Source: Streptomyces sp. L-9-10 (GTDB lineage: Bacteria > Actinomycetota > Actinomycetes > Streptomycetales > Streptomycetaceae). From it: 64,000 nt of DNA. The notes under the pieces are model-generated. The model saw only the letters and a list, made by a program, of their open reading frames with translations, did not search any database and was not told the origin of the DNA. Position 1 is the stretch's first letter. Each line of letters opens with the position of its first letter. The position numbers and the translations under genes were made by a program. This document shows, piece by piece, positions 47,829 through 56,369 of this stretch. The stretch covers positions 133,115-197,114 of the forward strand of contig NZ_PHRF01000057.1 in assembly GCF_004151105.1 (NCBI RefSeq), in the 5' to 3' direction.

Positions 47829-49380
47829 GGGAGCCCTCCACCCCTTCTGCTTCGTCGTCCGCGTCGGTCCCGGGTTCCGGGCCGTATGAGCGCGCGGCGC
47901 CGACGGCCAGCGCCATCACCGCGTCCTGTGTCGCTTCCTCCGCCGTGAGTTCACCGGCGATCCGGCCCCCGGCCATCACCAGCACCCGGTCGCTCATGCC
48001 CAGGACCTCCGGCAGATCGCTGGAGACCATCAGCACGGCGTGACCGGCGGCGGTGAGTTCGTTGATGAGCTCGTAGATCTCGACCTTCGCGCCGACATCG
48101 ATACCGCGCGTCGGCTCGTCGAGGATCAGCACCTTGACCTCGGCCAGCAGCCATTTGCCGATGACGACCTTCTGCTGGTTGCCGCCGGACAGGGTGCGTA
48201 CCCGCTGGCCGAGCCCCGCCATCCGGACGCCGAGCTGCCCGGCGATCCTGGCGGCCGCCGTGTGCTGTGACGCACGGTCCACCAGCCCGGCGCGGGTCGC
48301 CGAACGCAGGGTGACCAGACCGAGGTTCTCCTCCACGGACGCGTCGAGCAGCAGGCCCTGGCCCTTGCGGTCCTCCGGCACCAGCCCGATCCCGGCGGCC
48401 ATCGCCGCGCTCACGTCATGGCGCGGCAGCGCGGCGCCCGCCACCCGTACCGAGCCCGTGTCGTAGTGGTCCGCGCCGAAGACCGCGCGGACGACCTCCG
48501 TACGGCCCGCGCCCACCAGCCCCGCGACACCGACGACCTCACCGGCGCGCACCTCGAAGCCCACATCGTGGAAGACGCCTTCTCTGGTCAGCCCCGACAC
48601 CGACAGCAGGGCGGTACCGGTCCCCGCGGTCCGGCGCGGATACTGCTGGTCGATGTCGCGGCCCACCATGAGGCGTACGAGCTGATCCTCGGGCGTCGTC
48701 GCGGGCACCTGCCCGACGCTGCGGCCGTCGCGCAGGACGGTGACGCGGTCACCGAGCGCCGCGATCTCCTCCAGATGGTGGGTGATGAAGACGATGCCCA
48801 CGCCGTCCTCGCGCAGCGCGCGGACGATCCGGAAGAGCCGCTCGACCTCCTCGGAGGTCAGTACGGCGGTCGGCTCGTCCATGACCAGCACCCGGGCGTC
48901 CAGGCTGAGCGCCTTGGCGATCTCGACCATCTGGAGCCGGGCGATGCCCAGTTCACGCACCTTGGTGTGCGGCGGGGTGGTGACTCCGACGCGTTCCAGC
49001 AGCTCGGCCGCGTCCGACTCCATCCTCTTGTGGTCGACCAGGCCGAAGCGGCGCGGCTGGCGGCCCAGGAAGATGTTCTCGGCCACCGTCAGATCGGGGA
49101 CGAGGTTGAACTCCTGGTAGATGGTGGCGATTCCCAGCCGCTCCGCGTCCTGTGCGCCCTGGATACGGACCTCCCGCCCGCCGACGAGTACGCGGCCGGC
49201 GTCCGGACGGTAGGCACCGGAGAGCATCTTGATCAGCGTGCTCTTGCCGGCGCCGTTCTCGCCGAGCAGGACGTGTACTTCGCCGCGGCGCAGATCGAAG
49301 TCGACGCTGTCGAGCGCGACCACGCCGGGAAAGGTCTTGCGTATCCCTTCGACACGCAGCAACTCGTCCGGGTGGCTCAC
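47818..49380 (-). CDS. rbsA: Ribose-type ABC transporter ATPase (two domains)
   Basis: This 520-residue ATPase powers import of ribose or a related sugar. Domain 1 carries GENGAGKST, an ELGIARLQMVEIAKAL signature region and VLVMDEPTAVLTSEE. Domain 2 carries the weakened GLVGAGRTE, LSGGNQQKVVIGKWL and LILDEPTRGIDVGAK. The GTG at 49380 follows GGAGC and overlaps the regulator stop by 4 bp. A short acidic C-terminal tail follows the second domain. Confidence 0.93.
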   Translation of the reverse strand: MSHPDELLRVEGIRKTFPGVVALDSVDFDLRRGEVHVLLGENGAGKSTLIKMLSGAYRPDAGRVLVGGREVRIQGAQDAERLGIATIYQEFNLVPDLTVAENIFLGRQPRRFGLVDHKRMESDAAELLERVGVTTPPHTKVRELGIARLQMVEIAKALSLDARVLVMDEPTAVLTSEEVERLFRIVRALREDGVGIVFITHHLEEIAALGDRVTVLRDGRSVGQVPATTPEDQLVRLMVGRDIDQQYPRRTAGTGTALLSVSGLTREGVFHDVGFEVRAGEVVGVAGLVGAGRTEVVRAVFGADHYDTGSVRVAGAALPRHDVSAAMAAGIGLVPEDRKGQGLLLDASVEENLGLVTLRSATRAGLVDRASQHTAAARIAGQLGVRMAGLGQRVRTLSGGNQQKVVIGKWLLAEVKVLILDEPTRGIDVGAKVEIYELINELTAAGHAVLMVSSDLPEVLGMSDRVLVMAGGRIAGELTAEEATQDAVMALAVGAARSYGPEPGTDADDEAEGVEGSRGH

Positions 49381-50534
49381 GGGTCGCTCCTTCGCGTTCG
49401 GGCTGACGGGCTGTGTGCTGACGGGCCGTGTGGTGGCGGACTGTGTGGTGGTGGGCCGTGTGCCGCGGCGCTGTGTTGTGCTGGGGCGCGGTGTGCTGAC
49501 GACGCGCGCTCCGAGGGCTCGGGACGCCGGGGGGCCGGCGGGAACTCCGCGCCGCAGGAGCGGCGTACGACCAGCCGGGCGGGGAGTGTGACGGACGGCG
49601 GGACCCGGCCGGCGATGCGTTCGGCCAGCGCCCGTACGGCGGCCCGGCCCAGTTCGTCCGTCGGCTGCGCGATGGCCGTGATCGGCGGATCCGTGTGCAC
49701 GAACCAGGGGATGTCGTCGAAGGCCGCGAGCGCGATGTCCTCCGGGACGCTCAGACCCCGGGCGCGGATCGCGTCGAGAGCGCCGAGGGCCATCAGATTG
49801 TCCGCCGCGAACACGGCGTCGGGAGGCTCGGGCAGATCGAGGAAACCCTCCGCGGCCCGGCGTCCGCTCTCGGCCTGGAAGTCGCCCTGGCCGATGTACG
49901 CGTCGGGCAGCGCGACCCCGTGCTCGCCCAGTGCCGTACGGAAGGCGTCGACACGTTCGCTGCCGGTGGTGGTGGTCGCGGGGCCCGCGATGATCGCGAG
50001 CCTGCGGTGGCCGATCCGCAGCAGATGGCCGACCAGATCGCGTACGGCGGCGCGGCCGTCGGACCGTACGACGGGCACCTCGACGCCCGGGATCCAACGG
50101 TCCACGAAGACGATCGGGGTCGCGGCACGCACCGCGTCGCGTATCAGCGGTGAACCGCGGTCGGTGGGCGACACCAGCAGCCCGTCGATCCGGCGGTCGA
50201 GGAGCGTACGGACGTGGTGGTCCTGCAACTCGGGCCGCTCGTCGGCGTTTCCGATGATCACGCTGTACCCGAGCGTCCGCGCCTCCTCCTCGACCGCGCG
50301 GGCCAGCGACGTGAAGTACGGGTTGAGCACATCGCTGATGACCAGGCCGAGCGTGCGGGTCCGGTCGGTGCGCAGGGACCGGGCCACGGCGTTGGGCCGG
50401 TAGCCCAGCGCGGCGACGGCGGCGAGCACCCGGGCGCGGGACGCGGGGCTGACCGACGGATGGTCGTTGAGTACCCGCGACACCGTGGCGACGGACACGC
50501 CTGCCTCGGCCGCGACATCCTTGATGCCCGCCAT
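49377..50534 (-). CDS. LacI-family repressor of the ribose-type operon
   Basis: This 385-residue repressor has a LacI helix-turn-helix (IKDVAAEAGVSVATVSRVLN, about 4-23) with hinge helix NAVARSLR, and a periplasmic-binding-like sugar domain (about 60-335). A His/Pro/Ser-rich tail of about 45 residues with no fold ends the protein. It is the first gene of the operon, coupled to rbsA, and two identical operators just upstream indicate autorepression relieved by ribose or another sugar. An RbsR role is inferred from the operon. Confidence 0.92.
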   Translation of the reverse strand: MAGIKDVAAEAGVSVATVSRVLNDHPSVSPASRARVLAAVAALGYRPNAVARSLRTDRTRTLGLVISDVLNPYFTSLARAVEEEARTLGYSVIIGNADERPELQDHHVRTLLDRRIDGLLVSPTDRGSPLIRDAVRAATPIVFVDRWIPGVEVPVVRSDGRAAVRDLVGHLLRIGHRRLAIIAGPATTTTGSERVDAFRTALGEHGVALPDAYIGQGDFQAESGRRAAEGFLDLPEPPDAVFAADNLMALGALDAIRARGLSVPEDIALAAFDDIPWFVHTDPPITAIAQPTDELGRAAVRALAERIAGRVPPSVTLPARLVVRRSCGAEFPPAPRRPEPSERASSAHRAPAQHSAAAHGPPPHSPPPHGPSAHSPSARTRRSDP

Positions 50535-50552
50535 CGTCGGTCCACCTCCTCG

Positions 50553-50588
50553 TGGAATCGATTACACGGAGGATTGGAATCGATTACA
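50553..50588. promoter_or_regulatory. Twin LacI-type operators
   Basis: TGGAATCGATTACA occurs at 50553-50566 and 50575-50588, each with a palindromic AATCGATT core and spaced 22 bp apart, two helical turns. They lie directly upstream of the lacI-rbs start at 50534. Confidence 0.85.
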
Positions 50589-50984
50589 CGGGCAGAAGGC
50601 AAGACCTTGGGGGTACCCCGAGACCGGATCGTAATGATCACCCCGAGGGGCCCCGTGCTGTGCCCGGCCGTCCGGTGGGCCCGGTTGTCCGCGCCCCGGC
50701 GGCATCGGAGGGATGAGTGCTTTTCTCGGACGTGTTACGCGGGGCGAAAGGTTGAGCGGGGAATGGTGCCTGGCCGATAGTGCCGATAATTGGACTCTTT
50801 CACGCTGTCACGGGTGCCCGCACTACGTTCTTGGGTAGGTTAGCTGTACCCGCAATTCACTTGCGGACCCCCCTGTTCCGGCGCTGCTGGGTATCGGTAC
50901 CTTTGCCGTATGTGACGTGCCGGCGGGCAGGTGCGGGGTGCGGGGTCATTTCGCCGTGACAGTGCGATAAAGGGGAGAGTTTCG
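50589..50984. other. Noncoding spacer, lower in GC, with a possible metal-regulator box
   Basis: No gene is seen. The spacer holds an AT-richer stretch. At 50833-50851 there is GGGTA...TACCC containing TAGGTTAG, which resembles half of an IdeR/DmdR iron box (TTAGGTTAGGC type). The second half matches poorly. GGGGAG near 50972 is the ribosome-binding site of the next gene. Confidence 0.35.
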
Positions 50985-51623
50985 ATGATGCACGTGGATT
51001 CGAGCCAATCAGTCGAACGCGTGTCCGAAGTTGTCGCCCTCGAAAATGTCACGAAGATTTACGAGACGAGACCCGGGACCATTTATGCGTTGCGGAATGT
51101 CAGCCTGGTCGTGAGAGAGGGAGTGTTTCTCGCGGTAATGGGCGAGGGCAGCCCCGGTAAGACCACGCTGTTGAAGTGCCTTTCCGGCGAGATCCAGCCA
51201 TCCTCCGGTGTGGTGCGGCGCGCGCCCGGGAGCGGGGACGGGCGCGGGCCGCTGGCGTCCTGGGTGTCCGGGCCGGACGGGGCGGGCTCCGTCGCGGCGG
51301 CGGTCGCGCTCGGGCCGCGTCTGCTGCTCGCCGACGAGGCCTCGGAGGAGTCCGGCGCGGCGCTGCGCCGGGCGGTGAAGGGGCATGGCGTCGCGGCGGT
51401 GATGTCGACCTCGGCGCCGACGGTGGCCGCCTGCGCCGACGCCGTGGTGTTCCTGCGGGACGGGGGCGTCGTCGACATGGTCGCCGGGGCCGGTCCCGAG
51501 GTGATCAGCGACTGTCTGGAGCGCTCGGGCCGTAGCTGCCAGGACCGGGGCCGGGGCGCCGGCCATCGGAGCCAGGACCCTGAGGATCCGCGCCGGAACT
51601 GCACGGACCCGAGCCTGAGCTGA
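50985..51623 (+). CDS. Shortened ABC ATPase lacking the signature and helical domain
   Basis: This 212-residue protein starts like a LolD/MacB-type ATPase (VVALENVTKIYETRPGTIYALRNVSL). It has a usable Walker A (GEGSPGKTT, about 54-62) and a Walker B-like LLLADEAS (about 118-125). The Q-loop, helical domain and LSGGQ signature between them are missing: only about 55 residues separate the two Walker motifs instead of about 120. The last 35 residues are low-complexity and overlap the convergent thioesterase gene by 119 bp. It is either a decayed transporter gene or a non-transport regulator. Confidence 0.6.
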   Translation: MMHVDSSQSVERVSEVVALENVTKIYETRPGTIYALRNVSLVVREGVFLAVMGEGSPGKTTLLKCLSGEIQPSSGVVRRAPGSGDGRGPLASWVSGPDGAGSVAAAVALGPRLLLADEASEESGAALRRAVKGHGVAAVMSTSAPTVAACADAVVFLRDGGVVDMVAGAGPEVISDCLERSGRSCQDRGRGAGHRSQDPEDPRRNCTDPSLS

Positions 51624-52374
51624 GGACCCGTCCGACGATGTCGAGCAGCGGAACCGGGTCGTGCAGGAAGAAGTGATCTCCCGCCAGCTCGTGCATCTCG
51701 AACGGCCCGCCGGCGTGCCGCGCCCACGCTTTGGCCTGCCCCGGACCTGCTTCCGGATCGTCCGTGCCCGCGAAGGCGGTCAGCGGCACCGGAAGCACCG
51801 AGGCGGGGTCCGGCAGCGCGGTCTCCGCCAGGGTGAAGTCCGCCCGCAGCGTGGGCAGCATCAGCTCGATCAGCTCGGGGCTGTTCAGGAACTCCGCCGG
51901 AGCCCCGTTCATCTCCCTCACCTCCGCCAGCAGTTCGGGGTCGGGGAGCGTATGCCGCTGGACGGGGCCCGGGAACGGTACGCATCCCGAGACGAAGACA
52001 TGTCCGGGCCGCGCCGTACCCGGGCCCCGCGCGCACAGATACTCGGCGAGCGCGAACGCGATCTCCCCGCCCATGCTGTGGCCGAAGAACGCGAACGGCT
52101 TGTCGAACCAGCTCGCCATCCGGTCGGCCAGCAGCGGCACCAGTTCCGTCACCCGGGTGTGCGGCGGCTCGCTGAACCGCTCCTCACGGCCGGGGAGCAG
52201 CACAGGGCACACCTCGACACTCTCGTCCAAGTGGCTTGCCCAGGAACGGAAGATGCTGGTTCCGCCGCCGGCGTACGGGAAGCAGAACAGCCGTACGTCC
52301 GCCGCGGGCCGCGGCGGCCTGGACGCCACCCAGCGCGGTGCGCGCCGAGGTGCGGAAGGTCGGTTCTGAGCCAC
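51505..52374 (-). CDS. Type II thioesterase of a peptide/polyketide cluster
   Basis: This 289-residue alpha/beta hydrolase of the TEII class removes wrong or stalled acyl groups from carrier proteins of NRPS/PKS lines. LFCFPYAGGGTSIFRSW (about 29-45), GHSMGGE with Ser100, the Asp of GTDD (about 205) and His234 in GDHFFLHD complete the triad. The GTG at 52374 has a weak upstream site. The final 35 residues are Gly/Ser/Pro-rich and lie opposite the shortened ATPase gene. It supports the view that the NRPS cluster begins here. Confidence 0.9.
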   Translation of the reverse strand: MAQNRPSAPRRAPRWVASRPPRPAADVRLFCFPYAGGGTSIFRSWASHLDESVEVCPVLLPGREERFSEPPHTRVTELVPLLADRMASWFDKPFAFFGHSMGGEIAFALAEYLCARGPGTARPGHVFVSGCVPFPGPVQRHTLPDPELLAEVREMNGAPAEFLNSPELIELMLPTLRADFTLAETALPDPASVLPVPLTAFAGTDDPEAGPGQAKAWARHAGGPFEMHELAGDHFFLHDPVPLLDIVGRVLSSGSGPCSSGADPQGPGSDGRRPGPGPGSYGPSAPDSR

Positions 52375-52657
52375 GATGAGTCACCTTCGCCGGGGGTCGG
52401 GATGGGGGTGGGGCCGGGACATGGCCGCATGGTCCCACCACGGGGCGGCGTCCGGCAGCCCTTTAAGCCTGGACGTAACTGCCCTGCTGGGGACGGGCGT
52501 CAGCGCGTTCACGCGGCGTGCTGAACCCGTGATGGTGGTGCAGGGGCCACCCCGGTCCGGGTACGCGGTGTACTGACCTGAACCCCGCCGCCCGACACGA
52601 TGGAGGCAGACGGCGCGGCTCGACCGCGATACGACGGGCACGAGTGGGAGCACTTCC

Positions 52658-53107
52658 ATGGCGGACACAGCCCAGAGGACAGCCACCGGCGGTACGCCCG
52701 CCGGTCGTGGCCCCGGCCCGGCGCGGCCGGCGCGCGGCCCGCGGCGGACCGCGGCCAGGGCGGTGCTCGCCGCTCTCATCGTCGTACCGGCGATGCTCGG
52801 TATGGCCGCGTGCGAGGGGCCTGAGAACGCCAAGAGCCGCGGAGACGCGTGCGAGAAGATTCTCGCCAAGTCCACCAACTTCTCCGATTCGAAGGACCCG
52901 GAGGCGGCGGAGAAGGAACTCAAGGATCTCGCCGACGAGATCGCCCAGCTGGCGGAGGACACCGACGACGAGAAGCTCCGTGAGGCCGCCAAGGAATTAC
53001 GCGGTGTCTCGCCCGGCGGTCGCGATCCCGACTCGGTGGGCGAAATCATCTCGGAGACCACCAAGCGGATCAAGATTATCCGTAACACCTGCATCTCGTT
53101 CGGCTGA
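52658..53107 (+). CDS. Small lipoprotein of unknown function with a TTA codon
   Basis: This 149-residue protein has a Gly/Pro/Arg-rich N-terminus, one hydrophobic segment and lipobox LGMAAC (Cys about 52). The mature part is mostly charged helix (EAAEKELKDLADEIAQLAED). A late Cys lies in RNTCISFG. GGGAG lies 7 bases before the ATG at 52658. A TTA codon (52997-52999, residue 114) suggests bldA-dependent translation. I do not recognise the family. It lies between the thioesterase and a two-component system and may be membrane-anchored. Confidence 0.7.
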   Translation: MADTAQRTATGGTPAGRGPGPARPARGPRRTAARAVLAALIVVPAMLGMAACEGPENAKSRGDACEKILAKSTNFSDSKDPEAAEKELKDLADEIAQLAEDTDDEKLREAAKELRGVSPGGRDPDSVGEIISETTKRIKIIRNTCISFG

Positions 53108-53237
53108 GAAACGGCGGCCGAGAAACAGCGGCTCAGAAACGGCCGCTGAGAAACGGCCACTGAGATACAGCGGTCTGGATGCGGCGGCCCGGATACGGCT
53201 GCCCGAGATGCGGCGGCCCGGGATACGGCCGCACCCA
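53101..53237. repeat. Degenerate 14-15 bp repeat array beginning at a stop codon
   Basis: About nine imperfect units (CTGAGAAACGGC, CTCAGAAACGGCCG, CTGAGATACAGCGG and similar) run from the lipoprotein stop codon to about 53237. The rest of the gap to 53397 shows only GC-rich short dyads. Confidence 0.75.
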
Positions 53238-53396
53238 TAAGCCGGGATTCCCACGGCTGTTCATTCCCCCGTCGTGGCAGTGCGGAATCCCCGCCCCGGG
53301 CGTTCGGAGCCTCCCCCGTCTCCGGATGCCCGGGGCTTTTCCGCTGCCCGGGGCGCGATCCCCCGGGCCCCGCTCACGGCGTGGGCCGTGTGAACG

Positions 53397-54065
53397 TCAT
53401 GCGGAGTTCTCCGGTGCGTGATTGCCCAGATAGGCCAGCACGGCCAGTACCCGGCGGTGCACGTTTCCGCCCTCGGGCGGCAGTCCGAGCTTGTCGAAGA
53501 CTCCCCGGATGTGTTTGCTGACCGCCCGTTCGGTGATGACCAGCCGCTCCGCGATGGCCCCGTTGGCGAGCCCCTGCGCCATCATCTCCAGCACCTCGTG
53601 CTCACGCGGCGTCAGCGCCTGCAACGGCCGCGCGGCGGCCTTCTGGCTGAGGATCTCGGTGACCACCTCGGGGTCCAGGGCCGTCCCGCCGGTGGTGATG
53701 CGCTCCAGCGCCTCGAGGAACTGCTCCACCCGCCCCACCCGGTCCTTGAGCAGGTAGCCGATGCCGCGCGCGCCCTGGGCCAACAGCTCGGCCGCGTAGG
53801 TCTGTTCGACATATTGGGACAGCACCAGGATCGGCAGGTCGGGCAGTTCGCTCCTGGCCTGTACCGCCGCGCGCAGCCCCTCGTCACGGAAGGTCGGCGG
53901 CAGCCGTACGTCCAGCACCGCCGCGTCCGGGCGGTGCTCGCGCAGCGCGGGCATCACCTCCGGCCCGGCGGCGCACGTCGCCACCACCTCATGGCCATTG
54001 CTGGTCAGCAGCAGGACCATTCCCTCACGTAAGAGGGCGTTGTCCTCCGCGATCACGATCCGCAA
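53397..54065 (-). CDS. NarL/LuxR-type response regulator
   Basis: This 222-residue regulator has a receiver with the phosphoacceptor Asp in AAVLDVRLP (about 52) and the conserved Lys in GYLLKDRVG. A C-terminal LuxR helix-turn-helix (LTPREHEVLEMMAQGLANGAIA, about 150-171) binds DNA. A TTG start at 54065 gives MRIVIAEDNALLREG and has GGAG 5 bases upstream; it overlaps the kinase gene by 13 bp. With that kinase it forms a two-component system probably controlling the divergent ABC transporter. Confidence 0.9.
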   Translation of the reverse strand: MRIVIAEDNALLREGMVLLLTSNGHEVVATCAAGPEVMPALREHRPDAAVLDVRLPPTFRDEGLRAAVQARSELPDLPILVLSQYVEQTYAAELLAQGARGIGYLLKDRVGRVEQFLEALERITTGGTALDPEVVTEILSQKAAARPLQALTPREHEVLEMMAQGLANGAIAERLVITERAVSKHIRGVFDKLGLPPEGGNVHRRVLAVLAYLGNHAPENSA

Positions 54066-55264
54066 GGCAGCTCCACTTTCAGCTTGGTCGGCCCACCGAG
54101 TGGGCTGGAAAGGCTCGCCGTGCCGTCAAGCGCGGCGACGCGCCGGCGGATGCCGATCAGACCACTGCCCTCGTGCTCGTCGGCGCCACCGCGGCCGTTG
54201 TCGGCCACGATGACCCTCAGTATGCCGTTGCCCCGGGTGAAGCGCACCGACGCCTGGGTGGCCCGGGAATGCTTTCGGATATTGGTCAGCCCCTCGGCCA
54301 CCACGAAGTACGCCGCGGCCTCGACCGCGGCCGGCAGCCGGAAGGAGTTCTCCACCGAGCCGAGGCCCATCTCCACCGGGATCTCCGAGGACGCCGCCAG
54401 GGCGCGGACCGCGCCGGCCAGACCGCGGTCGGTCAGCACCGGCGGGTGCACCGTACGCACCACATGCCGCAGGTCCGCCAGTGTGCTCTCCACGCCCGAC
54501 TGCGCCTCGTCCAGCCGGGCCAGCGCGGCGTCCGGATTCGTCCGCACCAGCTGTTTGGCCAGCCCGATCCGCATCGAAAGCGCCACCAGCTGCGCCTGTA
54601 CGCCGTCGTGCAAGTCCCGTTCGATACGGCGCAGTTCGGCACTGTGCGCCTCCACCGCGCCCGCCCGGCTCTCCGACAGCTCCGCGATCCGGTCCACCAG
54701 CCGTGCGGACGGTTTCGGCCGCAGCAGCGCCGCGCTCCACGCGGCCTGGGTGTCCGCGAGCGTGCCGAGCCGGTGCAGCACCAGCGGGGTTCGGGGCTTG
54801 GCGGGCGTACCGTACGCGTCCTCGCGGCGCCGCGCGACGGCGCCGCCCACCCCCATGTTGAGCCCGTCCACCACCAGCCCGACCACCCACACCAGGATGG
54901 CCACCGCGCAGAACAGCAGGGTGATGAGGATCTGCAACGGCAGCCAGCGCGCGTCGCGCCAGGTGCCGGGGTCCGTCAGCGACAGCCGCAGCCGGTCCGC
55001 CGGCACACCGTCGAGCGGCAGATACTGCTCCGGGACCGGCGCACGGAGCCGGGTACCGGCCCGCACCCGCTCGTATCCGGCCAGTCTGCGGAGTAATCGC
55101 ACGAGATCGGGCCAGGCGGGAGCGCCGATGATGAGCGCCATGAAGACCAGCCCCAGTGGTACGGCGGCGGCCATCAGAAAGCACATCGACGCCACCGGGA
55201 GGGCGAGCACCAGATAGTACGTGTCATGCCAGGAACGCTGGAGCTGGATGGAGAAGTCACGCAC
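54053..55264 (-). CDS. Sensor histidine kinase (HPK7/NarX-like) with a TTA codon
   Basis: This 403-residue membrane kinase has two hydrophobic regions (about 12-42 and 95-125), a HisKA_3 domain with the phosphoacceptor His in RDLHDGVQAQL (about 215-225) and an HATPase domain (EGLTNIRKHSRAT, VADNGRGG, GLIGIRRRVAAL). The GTG at 55264 follows CAGGGAG. The short loop between membrane regions suggests intramembrane sensing, as in kinases guarding ABC exporters. A TTA codon at 55096-55094 (residue 57) suggests bldA dependence. Confidence 0.9.
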   Translation of the reverse strand: MRDFSIQLQRSWHDTYYLVLALPVASMCFLMAAAVPLGLVFMALIIGAPAWPDLVRLLRRLAGYERVRAGTRLRAPVPEQYLPLDGVPADRLRLSLTDPGTWRDARWLPLQILITLLFCAVAILVWVVGLVVDGLNMGVGGAVARRREDAYGTPAKPRTPLVLHRLGTLADTQAAWSAALLRPKPSARLVDRIAELSESRAGAVEAHSAELRRIERDLHDGVQAQLVALSMRIGLAKQLVRTNPDAALARLDEAQSGVESTLADLRHVVRTVHPPVLTDRGLAGAVRALAASSEIPVEMGLGSVENSFRLPAAVEAAAYFVVAEGLTNIRKHSRATQASVRFTRGNGILRVIVADNGRGGADEHEGSGLIGIRRRVAALDGTASLSSPLGGPTKLKVELPCGS

Positions 55265-55372
55265 GGCGGGCTCCCTGAGGGCAGGACGGTCGTCCGGGGC
55301 AGGACGGGCGTCCGGTGGACGACGGACCCTTCCGATCACGTTAATGCGAACCGGCTGTTCGCGAGGTACGTC

Positions 55373-55394
55373 CGTCACCCCAGCCGGGGTGACG
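55373..55394. promoter_or_regulatory. Palindrome between kinase and ABC transporter genes
   Basis: CGTCACCCC and GGGGTGACG form 9-base perfect arms around AGCC in the 286-bp gap between the divergent kinase and ABC ATPase genes. It is a candidate binding site for the response regulator, though it could also act as an RNA hairpin. Confidence 0.45.
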
Positions 55395-55550
55395 CAGGCT
55401 GAACCCCAGGACGGGTGTGCGCTCCATCGTGCCGGGGCCGACCGTTCCGTACCGTTCTCACCAGGAGGAACAAGCCATCTGGCGGGGCAGTTGGCCGGCT
55501 GGCACGGACACGGCCGCACCCTGGCCGTACTGCCTGGAAGGCGCACACAC

Positions 55551-56369
55551 ATGGTCAGGCTTCGCACGGGGAAACGTGCCACGGCGAGAAGCGGCACCCG
55601 AGGGGCCTCGATCAGCGCCGTCCCCGGCCCCGCGCCGGCGCTGACACTGGAGTCGGTCACGCGTCGCTACCGGCGCAACGGCACCCCCGTGAACGCCCTG
55701 GACGGAGTCACCGCGACCGTCGAACGCGGCACGTTCCTGGCGGTCATGGGCCGCTCCGGATCAGGCAAGACAACCTTCCTCCAGTGCTCCGCCGGCCTCG
55801 ACCAGCCCACGTCCGGCACGGTGCGGCTCGGCGACACCGACCTGTCGCGGCTCAGCGAGGCCGCGCTCACCCGGCTGCGCCGGGAGCGGATCGGCTTCGT
55901 GTTCCAGGCGCTCAATCTGGTGCCCTCGCTCAGCGTCCGGGAGAACACCGCGCTGCCCCTGCTGCTGGCCGGTGAGCGGCCCGACAGCCCCGCCGTCCGG
56001 GAACGCGCCCTCCAGGTACTGGAGTCGGTCGGGCTCGCCGACCGGGCCGAGGACTCGCCACTGCGGCTCTCCGGCGGCCAGCAGCAGCGCGTCGCCATCG
56101 CCCGCGCGCTGGTCACCGACCCCGCCGTGATCTTCGCGGACGAGCCGACCGGCGCGCTCGACCCGGTCACCGCGCGGGATGTGCTCGTACTCCTGCGCGA
56201 CGCGGTCGAGCGGCAGGGGCACACCGTCGTGATGGTCACCCATGACGCGCTCGCCGCGTCCTGGACGGACGAGGCCCTCTTCATCGAGGCGGGGCGGATC
56301 GTCGGCCGGCTGCCCAACCCCGGGGCCGACGCCGTGACGCGGATGCTGTCAGAGCTCAGGGAGGCGTGA
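55551..56369 (+). CDS. ABC transporter ATPase (MacB/LolD type)
   Basis: This 272-residue ATPase has Walker A GRSGSGKTT, the Q-loop region FVFQALNLVPSLSV, signature LSGGQQQR, Walker B VIFADEPTGALD and the switch His in VTHDALAA, so it is complete. The ATG at 55551 has GGAAGG about 9 bases upstream. It works with the FtsX-type permease encoded next, overlapping by GTGA. Such pairs export or detoxify peptides and lipids; next to an NRPS a self-resistance role is plausible. Confidence 0.92.
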   Translation: MVRLRTGKRATARSGTRGASISAVPGPAPALTLESVTRRYRRNGTPVNALDGVTATVERGTFLAVMGRSGSGKTTFLQCSAGLDQPTSGTVRLGDTDLSRLSEAALTRLRRERIGFVFQALNLVPSLSVRENTALPLLLAGERPDSPAVRERALQVLESVGLADRAEDSPLRLSGGQQQRVAIARALVTDPAVIFADEPTGALDPVTARDVLVLLRDAVERQGHTVVMVTHDALAASWTDEALFIEAGRIVGRLPNPGADAVTRMLSELREA

